From: Burkholderia seminalis DSM 23518
Lineage (GTDB): Bacteria > Pseudomonadota > Gammaproteobacteria > Burkholderiales > Burkholderiaceae
Length of the DNA: 64,000 nucleotides
Assembly (NCBI RefSeq): GCF_902832885.1
Contig: NZ_CADFDK010000001.1
Location: forward strand, 310,001-374,000
Direction of reading: 5' to 3'
Shown: piece by piece, positions 1 through 8,483 of the stretch
Numbering within the stretch: the stretch's first letter is position 1
Layout of the letters: each line of letters begins with the position of its first letter
Translations under genes and position numbers: made by a program
The notes under the pieces: generated by a model
What the model saw: the letters and a program-made list of their open reading frames with translations, nothing else
What the model was told of the DNA's origin: nothing
Database searches by the model: none

Positions 1-1161
1 CAGCGCGGCGAACGACACGATCGCGACGGCCGTCGCGGCGATGAACAACGTGCGCATCGTGCTGCCGGCGTCGAGCATCAGCCCGGCAAGCAGCGGGCCG
101 GCGGCAAGGCCGGCGCCGATCACGAAATTGAGCGTGGCGACGAGCCGGCCCGACGTGTCGATCTGCGCGACCGTCGCGAGGATGAACGGCAGCACGAACG
201 TCCACGCGAACTTGAACGCGAAGATCGCCGCGCTGTAGCCGCCGGTGTCATGCATCGCGGCGAGCGCGACGAGCGACGCCGCGAGCAGCGCGTAACCGGC
301 CGCGAGCATCGTGTGTCGCGCGAGCCGGCCGCCCGCGCACGACGCGAGCGCCGCGCCGGCGATCCCCATCACGCTCGCGATCGCGAGCACGTTGCCGGTC
401 GACTGCGGATCGAGCCCGGCGTCGGCCGCCGCGCGGCTCGCGAACGTCCACACGCTGCCGATCGCGAGATAGAACGTCAGCACCGCGCCGATGGCGAGCA
501 CGACGCAGCTTCGCGGCGTCTGCATCGCATCGCCGCGTGCGGTGCGCGCGGCTGCCGTCCGCGTACCGAGCGACGACGGAAAGCCGCGCGACAACGGCGC
601 CGCGAGCAGGGCGAGCCCGGCGAGCGCCACGTACAGCGCGCGCAGCCCGAACGCGGCGAACACGTGCGGCAGCACGAACAGGCCGATCGCCCCCGCGATC
701 AGCTGGCCGACGACCCACAGGCCGTACACACGGTCGCTGTTCTCGCTCGTCGCCGCGCTCGTCATGCAGAGCACCATCAGCGAACCGCCGCCGAGCGCGG
801 TGACGGCCCGCAGCGCGAGCAGCGCGGCGAAGCCGGGCATCCACAGTGCGGTCAGCAGGTTGCCCGCGCCGAACAGCGCGATCGCGAAGGCGGCGACGCG
901 GCGCGCGTCGACCCGGCCGAGCCACAGGTACGACGGCACGGTCGCGAGGCTGAACGCACCGAGTTCGACGAAGAAGTAGGTGCCGATCTGCGACGCCGAC
1001 AAGCCGAGTTGCGTCGCGAGCTGACCGGCCACGGCCGGTGCAACGAGCAGCAGGAGCGGCGTGATGGCCGCGAACACGACGAGCGCGGCGAGCGTCGAGC
1101 GGGCGAAGGCCGGCGCACGGCCGTCGGGCGAGCATGCGGCATCCGGGGACAGGGTTTTCAT
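1..1161 (-). CDS. MFS transporter (3' end outside window)
   Basis: Inner-membrane major facilitator superfamily permease; the substrate cannot be read from the sequence. The 387 visible residues have the alternating hydrophobic stretches of a 12-helix carrier of about 400 residues, so only a short C-terminal piece is missing. A first membrane segment starts near residue 20, and a loop with several Arg near residue 180 separates the halves. The ATG at 1161 is the natural start. The stop of the porin gene lies 22 bases upstream on the same strand, so the pair is probably co-transcribed and would move one solute across both membranes. Family call is firm, function is open. Confidence 0.8.
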   Translation of the reverse strand, partial: MKTLSPDAACSPDGRAPAFARSTLAALVVFAAITPLLLLVAPAVAGQLATQLGLSASQIGTYFFVELGAFSLATVPSYLWLGRVDARRVAAFAIALFGAGNLLTALWMPGFAALLALRAVTALGGGSLMVLCMTSAATSENSDRVYGLWVVGQLIAGAIGLFVLPHVFAAFGLRALYVALAGLALLAAPLSRGFPSSLGTRTAAARTARGDAMQTPRSCVVLAIGAVLTFYLAIGSVWTFASRAAADAGLDPQSTGNVLAIASVMGIAGAALASCAGGRLARHTMLAAGYALLAASLVALAAMHDTGGYSAAIFAFKFAWTFVLPFILATVAQIDTSGRLVATLNFVIGAGLAAGPLLAGLMLDAGSTMRTLFIAATAVAIVSFAAL

Positions 1162-1183
1162 GGCGGGATCTCGTTGGGGGAAG

Positions 1184-2230
1184 TCAGAACAGGTGGTACA
1201 TGCCGACCATCGCGCCGAACTGCGACGCGCCGGCGAGCGGCGTCGGGTCGTACTCGTAGACGGCTTGCGAGCTCTGGCCGCTGTTGCGCGCGTAGCCGAG
1301 GTTCACGTACGCGACCGTGCGTTTCGACAGCGCGTACGTGGTGCTCGCGATGAACAGCGTCGGGTGGCCGATGGCGGGCGTGTGCGAATCGGTGTGGTAG
1401 ACGCCCGCGTTCAGGCCGATCCCGCTCGACGTCTGGTAGCGCGCACCGCCCCAGACGATCGTGCGCGCCGCGTCGAGGTCGCCGGTCAGGCGTTCGACGC
1501 CCGCATAGACGGTGAGCGGCAGCGTGGCGAACGCATAACGCGCGGCGAGCGTACCGAGTTCGCGGCGCCGCGCGGACGCGTCGTCGGCCGCCGACACGTC
1601 GCCGTGCGCCTGATGCAGCACCGCGCTGACCGACAGCCCGTTGCTCGTGTACTGGCCGCCGAGTTCGAGCACGCGTCCGGCGCGGGTATTGCCGGCGACG
1701 CCGGACGTCGCGGCGAGCGCCTCGACGTCGACACCCGCGAACGTCGGCGACTGGTACTTCACCGAATGGTCGATGAAGTTCGCCTGCATCGGCACGAGCA
1801 CGCCCTGGCCGCTGTAAGACGCGTACCAGAGCGGGTCGTAGAACAGCGTCTTGTCGAACAGCACGCTGAACTGCCGGCCGAGCGTGACGGTGCCGACGGG
1901 CCCCGCGATGCCGACGTACGCGCCGCGGAAGAACGCGTAGCCCGGTGCGGTCGCGGTGCCGTCGTTGACGTTGAGGCCCTGTTCGAGCTTGAACAGCGCG
2001 CGCCAGCCGCCGCCGAGATCCTCGTGGCCCTTGATCCCGACCTGCGAAGGCAGGATGCCGTAGTTCTGCAACTGCACGGCCGAGTGGCGTCCGTCGGCAT
2101 GCGTCAGGTATTGCACGCCGGCGTCGAGCGCGCCGTACAGGGTGAGGGCCGACTGCGCCTGCGCGGCGGCACTGCACGCGGCAAGCGTCGCGGTGGCCGC
2201 GGCCGTGCGGATGAAGCGGGATTTCGTCAC
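1184..2230 (-). CDS. Gram-negative porin (OmpC/Porin_4 type)
   Basis: Outer-membrane trimeric beta-barrel porin of 348 residues. It has an N-terminal signal peptide ending near AAAQAQ, the mature start SALTLYGALDAGV typical of Burkholderia/Neisseria porins, a plug-loop region, and a C-terminal phenylalanine (MYHLF) used by the BAM machinery. The GTG at 2230 is chosen because a GGAG motif sits just upstream and the signal peptide begins there; the nearby in-frame upstream extension is not signal-like. The MFS gene follows after 22 bases, suggesting a two-gene uptake operon. The 5' leader is unusually structured. Which solute it passes is unknown. Confidence 0.88.
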   Translation of the reverse strand: MTKSRFIRTAAATATLAACSAAAQAQSALTLYGALDAGVQYLTHADGRHSAVQLQNYGILPSQVGIKGHEDLGGGWRALFKLEQGLNVNDGTATAPGYAFFRGAYVGIAGPVGTVTLGRQFSVLFDKTLFYDPLWYASYSGQGVLVPMQANFIDHSVKYQSPTFAGVDVEALAATSGVAGNTRAGRVLELGGQYTSNGLSVSAVLHQAHGDVSAADDASARRRELGTLAARYAFATLPLTVYAGVERLTGDLDAARTIVWGGARYQTSSGIGLNAGVYHTDSHTPAIGHPTLFIASTTYALSKRTVAYVNLGYARNSGQSSQAVYEYDPTPLAGASQFGAMVGMYHLF

Positions 2231-2256
2231 GTGGGGTTCTCCATGCCGTGCTGCAT
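2227..2256 (-). other. Possible 9-codon leader ORF overlapping porin start
   Basis: A minimal open frame (MQHGMENPT, stop) ends with a TGA that overlaps the GTG start of the porin (GTGA). Such overlaps can couple translation. There is no clear ribosome binding site before its ATG, and the porin has its own GGAG, so this may be chance. Confidence 0.2.
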
Positions 2257-2331
2257 CGGTGTGTCGTTGGTGTGGTCGCGACGCAGTGTCCGCAGCGGGA
2301 AAACCGTCGAACAGTCGTCCAGATGAACGGT

Positions 2332-2413
2332 GCGGAAAACCCGCGGTGCACGGCGTCGGCGCGGAGCGAAGCCGCGCAGCGGCGTGCTGCGGAGCAGCAA
2401 CGTGCCGTGCACC
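2332..2413. repeat. Structured inverted repeats in porin/luxR intergenic region
   Basis: The arms GGTGCACGGC (2345-2354) and GCCGTGCACC (2404-2413) are perfect complements. They enclose two smaller stems, GCGCGG/CCGCGC and TGCT/AGCA, and are flanked by GCGG-AAAAC-CCGC (2332-2344). Folded as RNA this would be a three-way junction plus a hairpin. It lies in the expected 5' leader of the porin on the minus strand. It has no U-tract, so it is not a simple terminator. Confidence 0.5.
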
Positions 2414-2474
2414 GTTCAAATGGATGGGGCTGGCGCCCGTTCCGGCGCCGTGGCCCGCCAAAAAAGCCGCTGGC

Positions 2475-2480
2475 TATAAT
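2475..2480 (+). promoter_or_regulatory. -10 element for LuxR-type gene
   Basis: A perfect TATAAT lies 52 bases before the GTG start of the regulator. No good -35 hexamer is visible at 16-18 bases upstream, so the promoter may need an activator. Confidence 0.45.
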
Positions 2481-2532
2481 CGGCCGGTGCCGTTGCGCAC
2501 ATCAGCAGCCCGATCGGGCAGGGGAGCGGAAG

Positions 2533-3678
2533 GTGAGGATCACGACGGATATCGGGCAGGATCTCGACGCGCTGCGCGACGTACCGGCCGCCATCGTGCT
2601 CGACGAATTCGCGTGGCCGCCGTTGCCGTCCCGGCGCGCCGATTTCGACGGCGTCACGCGCGGCGACGCGGCACAGCGCGAACTCGGCCTCATGCTGCTC
2701 GACCTGTACGCCGTGGCCGCGCAATCCGGCATCGGCGAATTCGAATGTCGGTTTTTTTCGCTGCTGCAGGCGCTCATTCCGTTCGACGCCGCGTGGACCG
2801 GCGTCGCGACCCACGCGCCGACCGGCCCCGTGATGCACAACAGCTTCCTGTACCGTTTGCCGCACGCGTTCTTCATCGACTGGAAGCGCGTGCGCGATTG
2901 CGATCCGCTCGCGCACCGCACGCTGCACGGCGCGCCTGGTCGCGCGGTGCGGCTCACGGTCGTCGAGCCCGGGCTCGATGCACGGTTTCGCGACTGGTGC
3001 GTGAAGTACGGGCTCGCGCAGCTGATGTGCGTATCCACGCTCGATCGCCGTTTCGGCCTGACGACGTTCATGTCGATTTACCGGCAGGGGCTCAATCGTC
3101 CGTTCGGCGACGACGATGCGCGTCGCTTCGAGGAGGTGATTCCGCATCTCGCGGCCGCGCTGACGATCAATCGCGCCGCGCAGCTCACGCGCGAGCGCGC
3201 CGAGACGGCGGCGCCGGCGGCGCGCGCGCTGTGCGACAGCTTCGGGGTGCTCCACCATGCCGATCACGGTTTCGACGACGTACTGCGCACCGAGTGGCCG
3301 GCCTGGGCCGGCGCGCGCGTGCCGGAGCCGCTCGTCGCGCACCTGCGGCGCCAGTCGGGCCAGCCTTTCGTCGGCGACGCGCTGCGCATCCAGTGCGTGC
3401 CCGTCGCGGGGCTGTTCCAGATCGAAGCGCGGCCGCGCTCGCTGCTCGACCGGCTGAGCCCGCGCGAGCTCGCGGCGATCCGCTATTACGGCGCCGGGCG
3501 GTCGCACAAGGAGGTCGCGCAACAGATGGCCATTTCGCCGACCACCGTGCGCCACTACCTGCGCTGCGCGTACCGCAAGCTCGGCATGCACGACAAGAGC
3601 CAGATCGCGGGCGTGCTGGGCGCCACGGGCGGCGTGGCCGACGACGCGCCCCTCGATGCCGGCGGCGTGCCGCGCTGA
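2533..3678 (+). CDS. LuxR-family transcriptional regulator
   Basis: DNA-binding regulator of 381 residues. The C-terminal part (about residues 305-365) is a GerE/LuxR helix-turn-helix: LSPRELAAIRYYGAG followed by KEVAQQMAISPTTVRHYL and a recognition-helix region ending in KLGMHDKSQIAGVL. The first 300 residues are not a recognisable autoinducer or receiver domain; they look like the GAF-like sensor part seen in many Burkholderia LuxR solo proteins. The GTG at 2533 is chosen because a GGGGAGCGGAAG stretch lies directly before it; no ATG occurs near. It is divergent from the porin/MFS pair, which makes those genes plausible targets. Ligand unknown. Confidence 0.8.
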   Translation: MRITTDIGQDLDALRDVPAAIVLDEFAWPPLPSRRADFDGVTRGDAAQRELGLMLLDLYAVAAQSGIGEFECRFFSLLQALIPFDAAWTGVATHAPTGPVMHNSFLYRLPHAFFIDWKRVRDCDPLAHRTLHGAPGRAVRLTVVEPGLDARFRDWCVKYGLAQLMCVSTLDRRFGLTTFMSIYRQGLNRPFGDDDARRFEEVIPHLAAALTINRAAQLTRERAETAAPAARALCDSFGVLHHADHGFDDVLRTEWPAWAGARVPEPLVAHLRRQSGQPFVGDALRIQCVPVAGLFQIEARPRSLLDRLSPRELAAIRYYGAGRSHKEVAQQMAISPTTVRHYLRCAYRKLGMHDKSQIAGVLGATGGVADDAPLDAGGVPR

Positions 3679-3720
3679 CGCGAACGAGCGCGAGCGGGGG
3701 CGTGGCCCATTCCCGTGTAA

Positions 3721-3740
3721 ATGGTTGTGCCCACAACTAT
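3721..3740. promoter_or_regulatory. Near-perfect 20-bp palindrome, operator candidate
   Basis: Half-sites ATGGTTGTG and CACAACTAT match in 8 of 9 positions around a 2-base centre; the inner GTTGTG-CC-CACAAC is perfect. It overlaps the proposed -35 of the PanE-like gene, where a bound repressor would block polymerase. Confidence 0.5.
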
Positions 3741-3753
3741 TGAGCGTTATGCT
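3725..3753 (+). promoter_or_regulatory. Putative sigma-70 promoter of PanE-like gene
   Basis: TTGTGC (3725-3730) and TATGCT (3748-3753) are 17 bases apart. The match to consensus is moderate. The start codon is at 3783, preceded by CAGGAGACGG. Confidence 0.4.
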
Positions 3754-3782
3754 CGTCAGCTCCCAGGAGACGGAATTCCATC

Positions 3783-4781
3783 ATGAACGACACGAATTCA
3801 GGGTCGGTGCGCGCGGCGGTGGTCGGTGTCGGTGCGATCGGCGGATTGCTCGCGGCCGCGCTGTCGCGGGCCGGCATGACCGTGAGCGCATACGCGCGCG
3901 GCGCGACGCTCGATGCGCTGAACACGCACGGCGTGCGCGTGATCGACGAAGGCGGCGATACCGCGTCGGTGCCGGTGCGGGCGAGCGACGATGCGCATGC
4001 GCTCGGCGTGCAGGACTACGTGGTGATCGCGCTGAAGGCGCAGGCGCTGCCGGCGCTGGCTGCGCGCATTGCGCCGCTGGTCGGGCCCGACACCGTGATC
4101 GTCGCGGCGATGAACGGGTTGCCGTGGTGGTTCACGCACGGGCTCGCGGGCTCGCTCGACGGCGTGCCGCTCGATGCGGTCGACCCGGCCGGCGCGGTGT
4201 CCGCCGCGTTGCCGCCCGCGCAGGCGATCGGCTGCGTCGTGCATCTGTCGTCGAGTACCGACGCGCCGGGCGTCGTGCGCCGCGGGCGCGGCAACCGGCT
4301 GATCGTCGGCGCGCCGGATCAGCGGCTCGCCGCGGCCACGGCGCGGTTTGCCGCGGCGCTTGCGGCGGGCGGTTTCGACGTCGAGTCGACGCCCGCGATC
4401 CGGGCCGAGATCTGGACGAAGCTGTGGGGCAACATGAACATGAATCCGCTGAGTGCGCTGACCGGGTCGACGGCCGAGCAGTTGCTCGACGATCCGTTCA
4501 CGCAGGCACTCGCGCTGCGGATGATGGAGGAGGCGGCCGCGATCGGCGCGAAGCTCGGCCTGTCCACGGGGATGAGCGGGCCCGATCGGATCGCGGTCAC
4601 GCGCAAGCTCGGCGCGTTCAAGACGTCGATGCTGCAGGATGTCGAGGCAGGACGGTCGCTCGAGATCGGGCCGATCCTCGGCGTATTCCCGGAGCTCGGC
4701 CGCAAGCTTGGCGTGCCGACCCCGTACTGCGACGCGGTGCTCGGACTGTTGCGCCAGCGCGCGGCGAACAGCGGGCTCTAG
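3783..4781 (+). CDS. 2-dehydropantoate 2-reductase family protein
   Basis: Cytoplasmic NADPH-dependent reductase of the ApbA/PanE fold, 332 residues. Ketopantoate to pantoate (coenzyme A pathway) is the reference reaction. A Rossmann motif VGVGAIGGLLAAALSRAG lies near residues 13-30. The C-terminal helical domain carries the expected catalytic Lys213-x3-Asn217 in WTKLWGNMNMNPLSAL. The family includes many paralogues acting on other 2-keto acids, and no pan genes are adjacent, so panE itself is not claimed. It stands alone behind a promoter overlapped by a palindrome and converges with the MarR gene. Confidence 0.82.
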   Translation: MNDTNSGSVRAAVVGVGAIGGLLAAALSRAGMTVSAYARGATLDALNTHGVRVIDEGGDTASVPVRASDDAHALGVQDYVVIALKAQALPALAARIAPLVGPDTVIVAAMNGLPWWFTHGLAGSLDGVPLDAVDPAGAVSAALPPAQAIGCVVHLSSSTDAPGVVRRGRGNRLIVGAPDQRLAAATARFAAALAAGGFDVESTPAIRAEIWTKLWGNMNMNPLSALTGSTAEQLLDDPFTQALALRMMEEAAAIGAKLGLSTGMSGPDRIAVTRKLGAFKTSMLQDVEAGRSLEIGPILGVFPELGRKLGVPTPYCDAVLGLLRQRAANSGL

Positions 4782-4863
4782 CGCGTGCCGGGCGCCGCCA
4801 GGCGCCGCCGCACGGCAGCGGCGAAGCGCGGGACGTTCGCCGCGCCCGCCGCATGACGCAAAG

Positions 4864-4904
4864 CGGGCCACCCGCGTTGCCGGTCAAGCAACGTGGGCGG
4901 CCCG
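4864..4904. other. Hairpin between convergent genes
   Basis: CGGGCC-x-CCC...GTTGC pairs with GCAAC...GGG-x-GGCCCG around a short loop. No T-tract follows on either strand. It probably helps stop or stabilise the two convergent transcripts. Confidence 0.35.
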
Positions 4905-4951
4905 TCGAATTCGTCGGATCAATAGGGCTGGCGCGGCGCTCCTGATTCGGC

Positions 4952-5401
4952 TCAGTCGTCCCGCTCGGTGGCGTGCGCGACGACCTTGTCGAGCAGCCGT
5001 TCGAACGTCTGGCGTTCGCCGTCGGACAGGCAGGCCAGCAGGCCGTCGTTCCACTTGCGCACGATCGGCATGATCTTGCGGTGCAGCGCGCGGCCGTCGG
5101 CGGTCAGCGCGATCAGCACGATCCGGCCATCCTCCTCGCTCGCGCTGCGCTCGAGCAGGCCCTGGCGCAACAGCGCCTCGGCTGCGCGGCTTGCCTGGCT
5201 CTTGTCGAGATTGGTGTGACGCGCGAGATCCATGATCGAGAACGGACCGAACGCACCGACGGCGGCGATCACGCGCGCCTCGGGCAGCGAGATGTCGAGC
5301 TTGTGCCGGTACACCTCGCCGATCCCGCGGTCGGAGCGCTTCGTGAGCGCATGGAGGCGATAGGTCAGAAACTGATCGAGCCCGGCTTGACGGCCTTTCA
5401 T
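4952..5401 (-). CDS. MarR-family transcriptional regulator
   Basis: Small winged-helix regulator of 149 residues. It has the MarR layout: an N-terminal dimer helix, the recognition region FSIMDLARHTNLDKSQASRAAEALLRQGLL (about residues 50-80, written here only in part as DLARHTNLDKSQASR), the wing with the conserved DGR (SEEDGRIVLIALT), and C-terminal dimer helices ending ATERDD. The ATG at 5401 is preceded by AGGA. A good promoter lies directly upstream and separates it from the glycerate kinase gene. No adjacent target is obvious; it may regulate itself or glxK. Confidence 0.85.
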   Translation of the reverse strand: MKGRQAGLDQFLTYRLHALTKRSDRGIGEVYRHKLDISLPEARVIAAVGAFGPFSIMDLARHTNLDKSQASRAAEALLRQGLLERSASEEDGRIVLIALTADGRALHRKIMPIVRKWNDGLLACLSDGERQTFERLLDKVVAHATERDD

Positions 5402-5431
5402 GTCGAATCCTGAAGAAAAAGGGCGGGCCCG

Positions 5432-5460
5432 ATTGTTCCTGTATCGCACGCTCGGGTCAA
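5432..5460 (-). promoter_or_regulatory. Sigma-70 promoter of MarR gene
   Basis: Read on the minus strand: TTGACC (5460-5455), 17 bases, AACAAT (5437-5432). It lies 30-60 bases before the ATG and just after the glycerate kinase stop, so the regulator can be transcribed alone. Confidence 0.55.
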
Positions 5461-5463
5461 CGG

Positions 5464-6609
5464 TCAGTGTGCACCGTATTTCAGGCGCGTCAATTGTTCC
5501 GCTTCGTTCGCGAGCAGATTGGCCGCGTCGCGGATCGCGACGTCGAGCGTGATCGGCCCGGGAGCCGGCGAGAAGCAGCCGGAAAAATGCTCGGACAGGC
5601 GCGGCAGCGCGGCCGGATCGACCGCGCCCGACAGCAGCGACGCGGGCACGCCGGCGGCCCGCGCGTGACGACACGCGATGAACGGCGCCTTGCCGTGCAG
5701 CGTCTGCACGTCGGAGCGGCCTTCGCCGGTGATCAGCCAGTCGGCGCCGGCGAGCGCGGCGTCGAGTCCGACCTGGCGCGCGACGACTTCGGCGCCCGCT
5801 TCGAACCGCGCGCCGAGCATGTGCAGCGCGAAACCGAGGCCGCCCGCGGCGCCCGCGCCCGGCAGGTCGCGGCCGCGGCGGTCGAGCGCGGTTTCGAGCA
5901 GGTCGGCGAAGCGGGCGAGCGCGGCGTCGAGGGTCGCAACCTGCTCGGGCGTCACGCCCTTTTGCGGGCCGAACACGGCGGTCGCGCCGTGCGCGCCCGT
6001 CAGCGGGTTGTCGACGTCGGACATGCCGACGAATTCCGTGTCCTTCAGGCGCGGGTCGAGTGCCGACGCGTCGATGCGCGCGATATCCGCGAGCCGCGAC
6101 GGCACGGGCTCGACCGGCTGGCCGCCGGCGTCGAAGCACTGCAGGCCGAGGCCGGCGAGCAGGCCGGCGCCCGCGTCGTTGGTGCTGCTGCCGCCGAGCG
6201 CGACGAAGAAGCGGCGCACGCCGTCGTCGAGCAGCGCGCGGATCGCCTCGCCCATTCCGCGCGTGCTGCGCGCGTCGACCGGCACGCTCATGCCGACCGC
6301 GTCGGTAATGCCGACGATCTCGGCCGTCTCGACGATCGCCGTGCGCGCGTCGATCACGCCGACCGCCGCGTCGCGTGCCGCGAGCGACGCGCCGGCCACC
6401 CGCAGCGTGCGCCGCGTGCCGCCGCCCGCCAGCATCGCGTCGAGCGTGCCTTCGCCGCCGTCGGCCATCGGGCAGCAGCGCACGACCGCGTCGGGCCGCG
6501 CGCGGCGGATGCCGGTGGCGATCGCGTCCGCGACCTGTTCGGCGGAAAGCGAACCTTTGAACGAATCGGGCGCGATGACGACGACAGGCGCGGACGGGTG
6601 TTGCGGCAT
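5464..6609 (-). CDS. glxK: Glycerate kinase (GlxK/GarK family)
   Basis: Phosphorylates D-glycerate with ATP (2-phosphoglycerate-forming in this family), the last step feeding glyoxylate or glucarate carbon into glycolysis. Length 381 residues, as usual for the family. N-terminal VVVIAPDSFKGSLSAEQVAD and the GGEGTLDAM region are diagnostic, as is FVALGGSSTNDAGAGLLAGL in the middle and GEGRSDVQTLHGKAP near residue 280. The start at 6609 is preceded by GGAGACACC; an upstream in-frame ATG at 6657 has no such site. The other glyoxylate-route genes (glxR, hyi) are at the far right of the window. Confidence 0.88.
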   Translation of the reverse strand: MPQHPSAPVVVIAPDSFKGSLSAEQVADAIATGIRRARPDAVVRCCPMADGGEGTLDAMLAGGGTRRTLRVAGASLAARDAAVGVIDARTAIVETAEIVGITDAVGMSVPVDARSTRGMGEAIRALLDDGVRRFFVALGGSSTNDAGAGLLAGLGLQCFDAGGQPVEPVPSRLADIARIDASALDPRLKDTEFVGMSDVDNPLTGAHGATAVFGPQKGVTPEQVATLDAALARFADLLETALDRRGRDLPGAGAAGGLGFALHMLGARFEAGAEVVARQVGLDAALAGADWLITGEGRSDVQTLHGKAPFIACRHARAAGVPASLLSGAVDPAALPRLSEHFSGCFSPAPGPITLDVAIRDAANLLANEAEQLTRLKYGAH

Positions 6610-6815
6610 GGTGTCTCCGGAAGGCGTGATTGGTGTGAAGAATGGCGGGACCGTCATGGCGGGTCACGCTCCATCGGAGCTTACAGGATGGCGGGGCTGG
6701 GGAGGATACGGCGTTCGGCATAGCCGCGATCCGCTCGCATTGCGGTGCGAGGGGCTGTCTGCCCGGCGGGGATGCAGGTGCGACGTGCTGATCTGGCGGT
6801 ACGAGGAAAATTGTT
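6610..6815. other. Intergenic, nothing recognised
   Basis: This stretch between the divergent glycerate kinase and trigger factor genes contains no convincing gene or terminator. No clear promoter for the kinase was found in it. Confidence 0.5.
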
Positions 6816-6824
6816 TGCTAGAAT
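6816..6824 (+). promoter_or_regulatory. Extended -10 promoter for tig
   Basis: TGCTAGAAT combines an extended TG with a 5/6 -10 hexamer (TAGAAT). The -35 region is poor, which is tolerated by extended -10 promoters. The resulting leader of about 165 bases before the tig ATG carries no recognised element. Confidence 0.42.
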
Positions 6825-6996
6825 AGTCGATTCTTCCGGCCAAAGCCGTGCTCCGAGCCGCTTGCGCTAGCCATCCGGCGCGTGCAGGGATGGCGTGGCG
6901 CTCCGGCGCGGCGAGCGCGTGCGACGCACCGCGGCCGCAGGCAGGCACGGCAAGGAAAACCCGATTCGCTCGAATAATTTTAGGACGATTGAAGCC

Positions 6997-8343
6997 ATGG
7001 CTAACGTTGTTGAGAACCTCGGCAAGCTTGAACGCCGCGTGACGATTTCCCTGCCGAAAGACACGGTGCAGAAGGAAATCGACGCCCGTATCCAGAAACT
7101 CGCGAAGAACGTGCGCATGCCGGGTTTCCGCCCGGGCAAGGTGCCGCTGAAGATGGTCGCGCAACAGTACGCGGGTCAGGTCGAGGCGGAAGTGCTGAGC
7201 GACAAGATCGGCCAGGAATTCTTCACGATCAGCCGCGCGGAAAACCTGCGCGTCGCCGGCCAGCCGAGCTTCGAGCCGAAGCAGGAACAGGCCGAGGACG
7301 CATACGCGTTCGACGCGACGTTCGAGGTCTACCCGGAAGTGAAGATCGGCGATCTGGCGACGGCTGAAGTCGAGCGCTCGACGACGTCGATCGGCGACGC
7401 CGAAATCGACCGCACGCTGGACATCCTGCGCAAGCAGCGCGTGCACTTCCACGCCCGCGGCGAAGCCGGCGAGCACGGCGACGGCGGCGCGGACACCGCA
7501 GCGAAGAACGGCGACCGCGTGACGGTCGACTTCGTCGGCAAGATCGACGACGTCGCGTTCCAGGGCGGCACGGCCGAAGATTTCCCGTTCGTGCTCGGCG
7601 AAGGCCGGATGCTGCCGGAATTCGAAACGGCGGCGCTGGGCCTGAAGGTCGGCGAACAACGCACGTTCGACCTGAAGTTCCCTGAGGATTACCACGGCAA
7701 GGACGTCGCCGGCAAAACGGCACAGTTCACGGTCACGATGAAGAAGATCGAGTGGCCGCACCTGCCGGAAATCGACGCCGAATTCGCGAAGTCGCTCGGC
7801 ATCGAAGACGGCGACCTCACGAAGATGCGCGCCGAGATCAAGGAAAACCTCGAGCGCGAAGCGAAGCGCCGCACGCAGTCGATCGTCAAGAACCAGGTGA
7901 TGGACGCGCTGCTGAAGATCTCCGAACTCGAGGTGCCGAAGGCGCTGATCGAGCAGGACCAGCAACGCCTCGTCGAAATGGCTCGCCAGGATCTGGCGCA
8001 GCGCGGCGTGCCGAACGCGAAGGACGCGCCGATCCCGGCGGAAATGTTCGCCGAGCAGGCCGAGCGTCGCGTGAAGCTGGGCCTCGTGCTGGCCGAACTC
8101 GTGAAGGCAAACGGCCTGGAAGCGAAGCCGGAACAGATCCGCGCGGAAGTCGACGAGTTCGCGAAGAGCTACGAAGACCCGAAGGAAGTGGTCCGCTGGT
8201 ATTATTCCAACCAGCAGCGCCTCGCCGAGATGGAAGCGTTCGTCGTTGAAAGCAACGTCGTCGATTTCGTGCTGGGCAAGGCGAAGGTGACGGACAAGGA
8301 AGTGAGCTTCGAGGCACTCGCGAGCGCATCGGCGCAAGCGTAA
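6997..8343 (+). CDS. tig: Trigger factor
   Basis: Ribosome-bound chaperone and peptidyl-prolyl isomerase that meets nascent chains. Length 448 residues, as in other betaproteobacteria. The ribosome-docking signature GFRPGKVP is at residues 43-50. The FKBP-type domain (about 170-255) contains [15 protein letters not shown] and [13 protein letters not shown]. The rest is the C-terminal substrate-binding helical domain. The ATG at 6997 begins [14 protein letters not shown], the normal trigger factor start; AGGA lies 12 bases before it. It is followed by a terminator, then clpP, clpX and lon, the usual proteostasis cluster. Confidence 0.97.
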   Translation: MANVVENLGKLERRVTISLPKDTVQKEIDARIQKLAKNVRMPGFRPGKVPLKMVAQQYAGQVEAEVLSDKIGQEFFTISRAENLRVAGQPSFEPKQEQAEDAYAFDATFEVYPEVKIGDLATAEVERSTTSIGDAEIDRTLDILRKQRVHFHARGEAGEHGDGGADTAAKNGDRVTVDFVGKIDDVAFQGGTAEDFPFVLGEGRMLPEFETAALGLKVGEQRTFDLKFPEDYHGKDVAGKTAQFTVTMKKIEWPHLPEIDAEFAKSLGIEDGDLTKMRAEIKENLEREAKRRTQSIVKNQVMDALLKISELEVPKALIEQDQQRLVEMARQDLAQRGVPNAKDAPIPAEMFAEQAERRVKLGLVLAELVKANGLEAKPEQIRAEVDEFAKSYEDPKEVVRWYYSNQQRLAEMEAFVVESNVVDFVLGKAKVTDKEVSFEALASASAQA

Positions 8344-8355
8344 GTGCTGCTCTAG

Positions 8356-8397
8356 CGGCGTGCCGGCTGTCGGAGCGACGGCCCGCACGCCGTTTTT
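8356..8397 (+). terminator. Rho-independent terminator after tig
   Basis: The stem CGGCGTG (8356-8362) and CACGCCG (8386-8392) has extra pairing inside the loop and is followed by five T. Confidence 0.7.
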
Positions 8398-8483
8398 ACG
8401 TCAAGCGCACGGTTGCCATTAATATGGCGATTGAGCGGGCGGCTTCCTTCCGTTCAATTTTCCATTCGAACAAGGTTCATTGA

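Noticed and set aside
8415-8428. Dyad GCCAT-TAAT-ATGGC before clpP as an operator
   Set aside because: Arms of five bases are too short to stand out in this composition; kept only as a remark under clpP.
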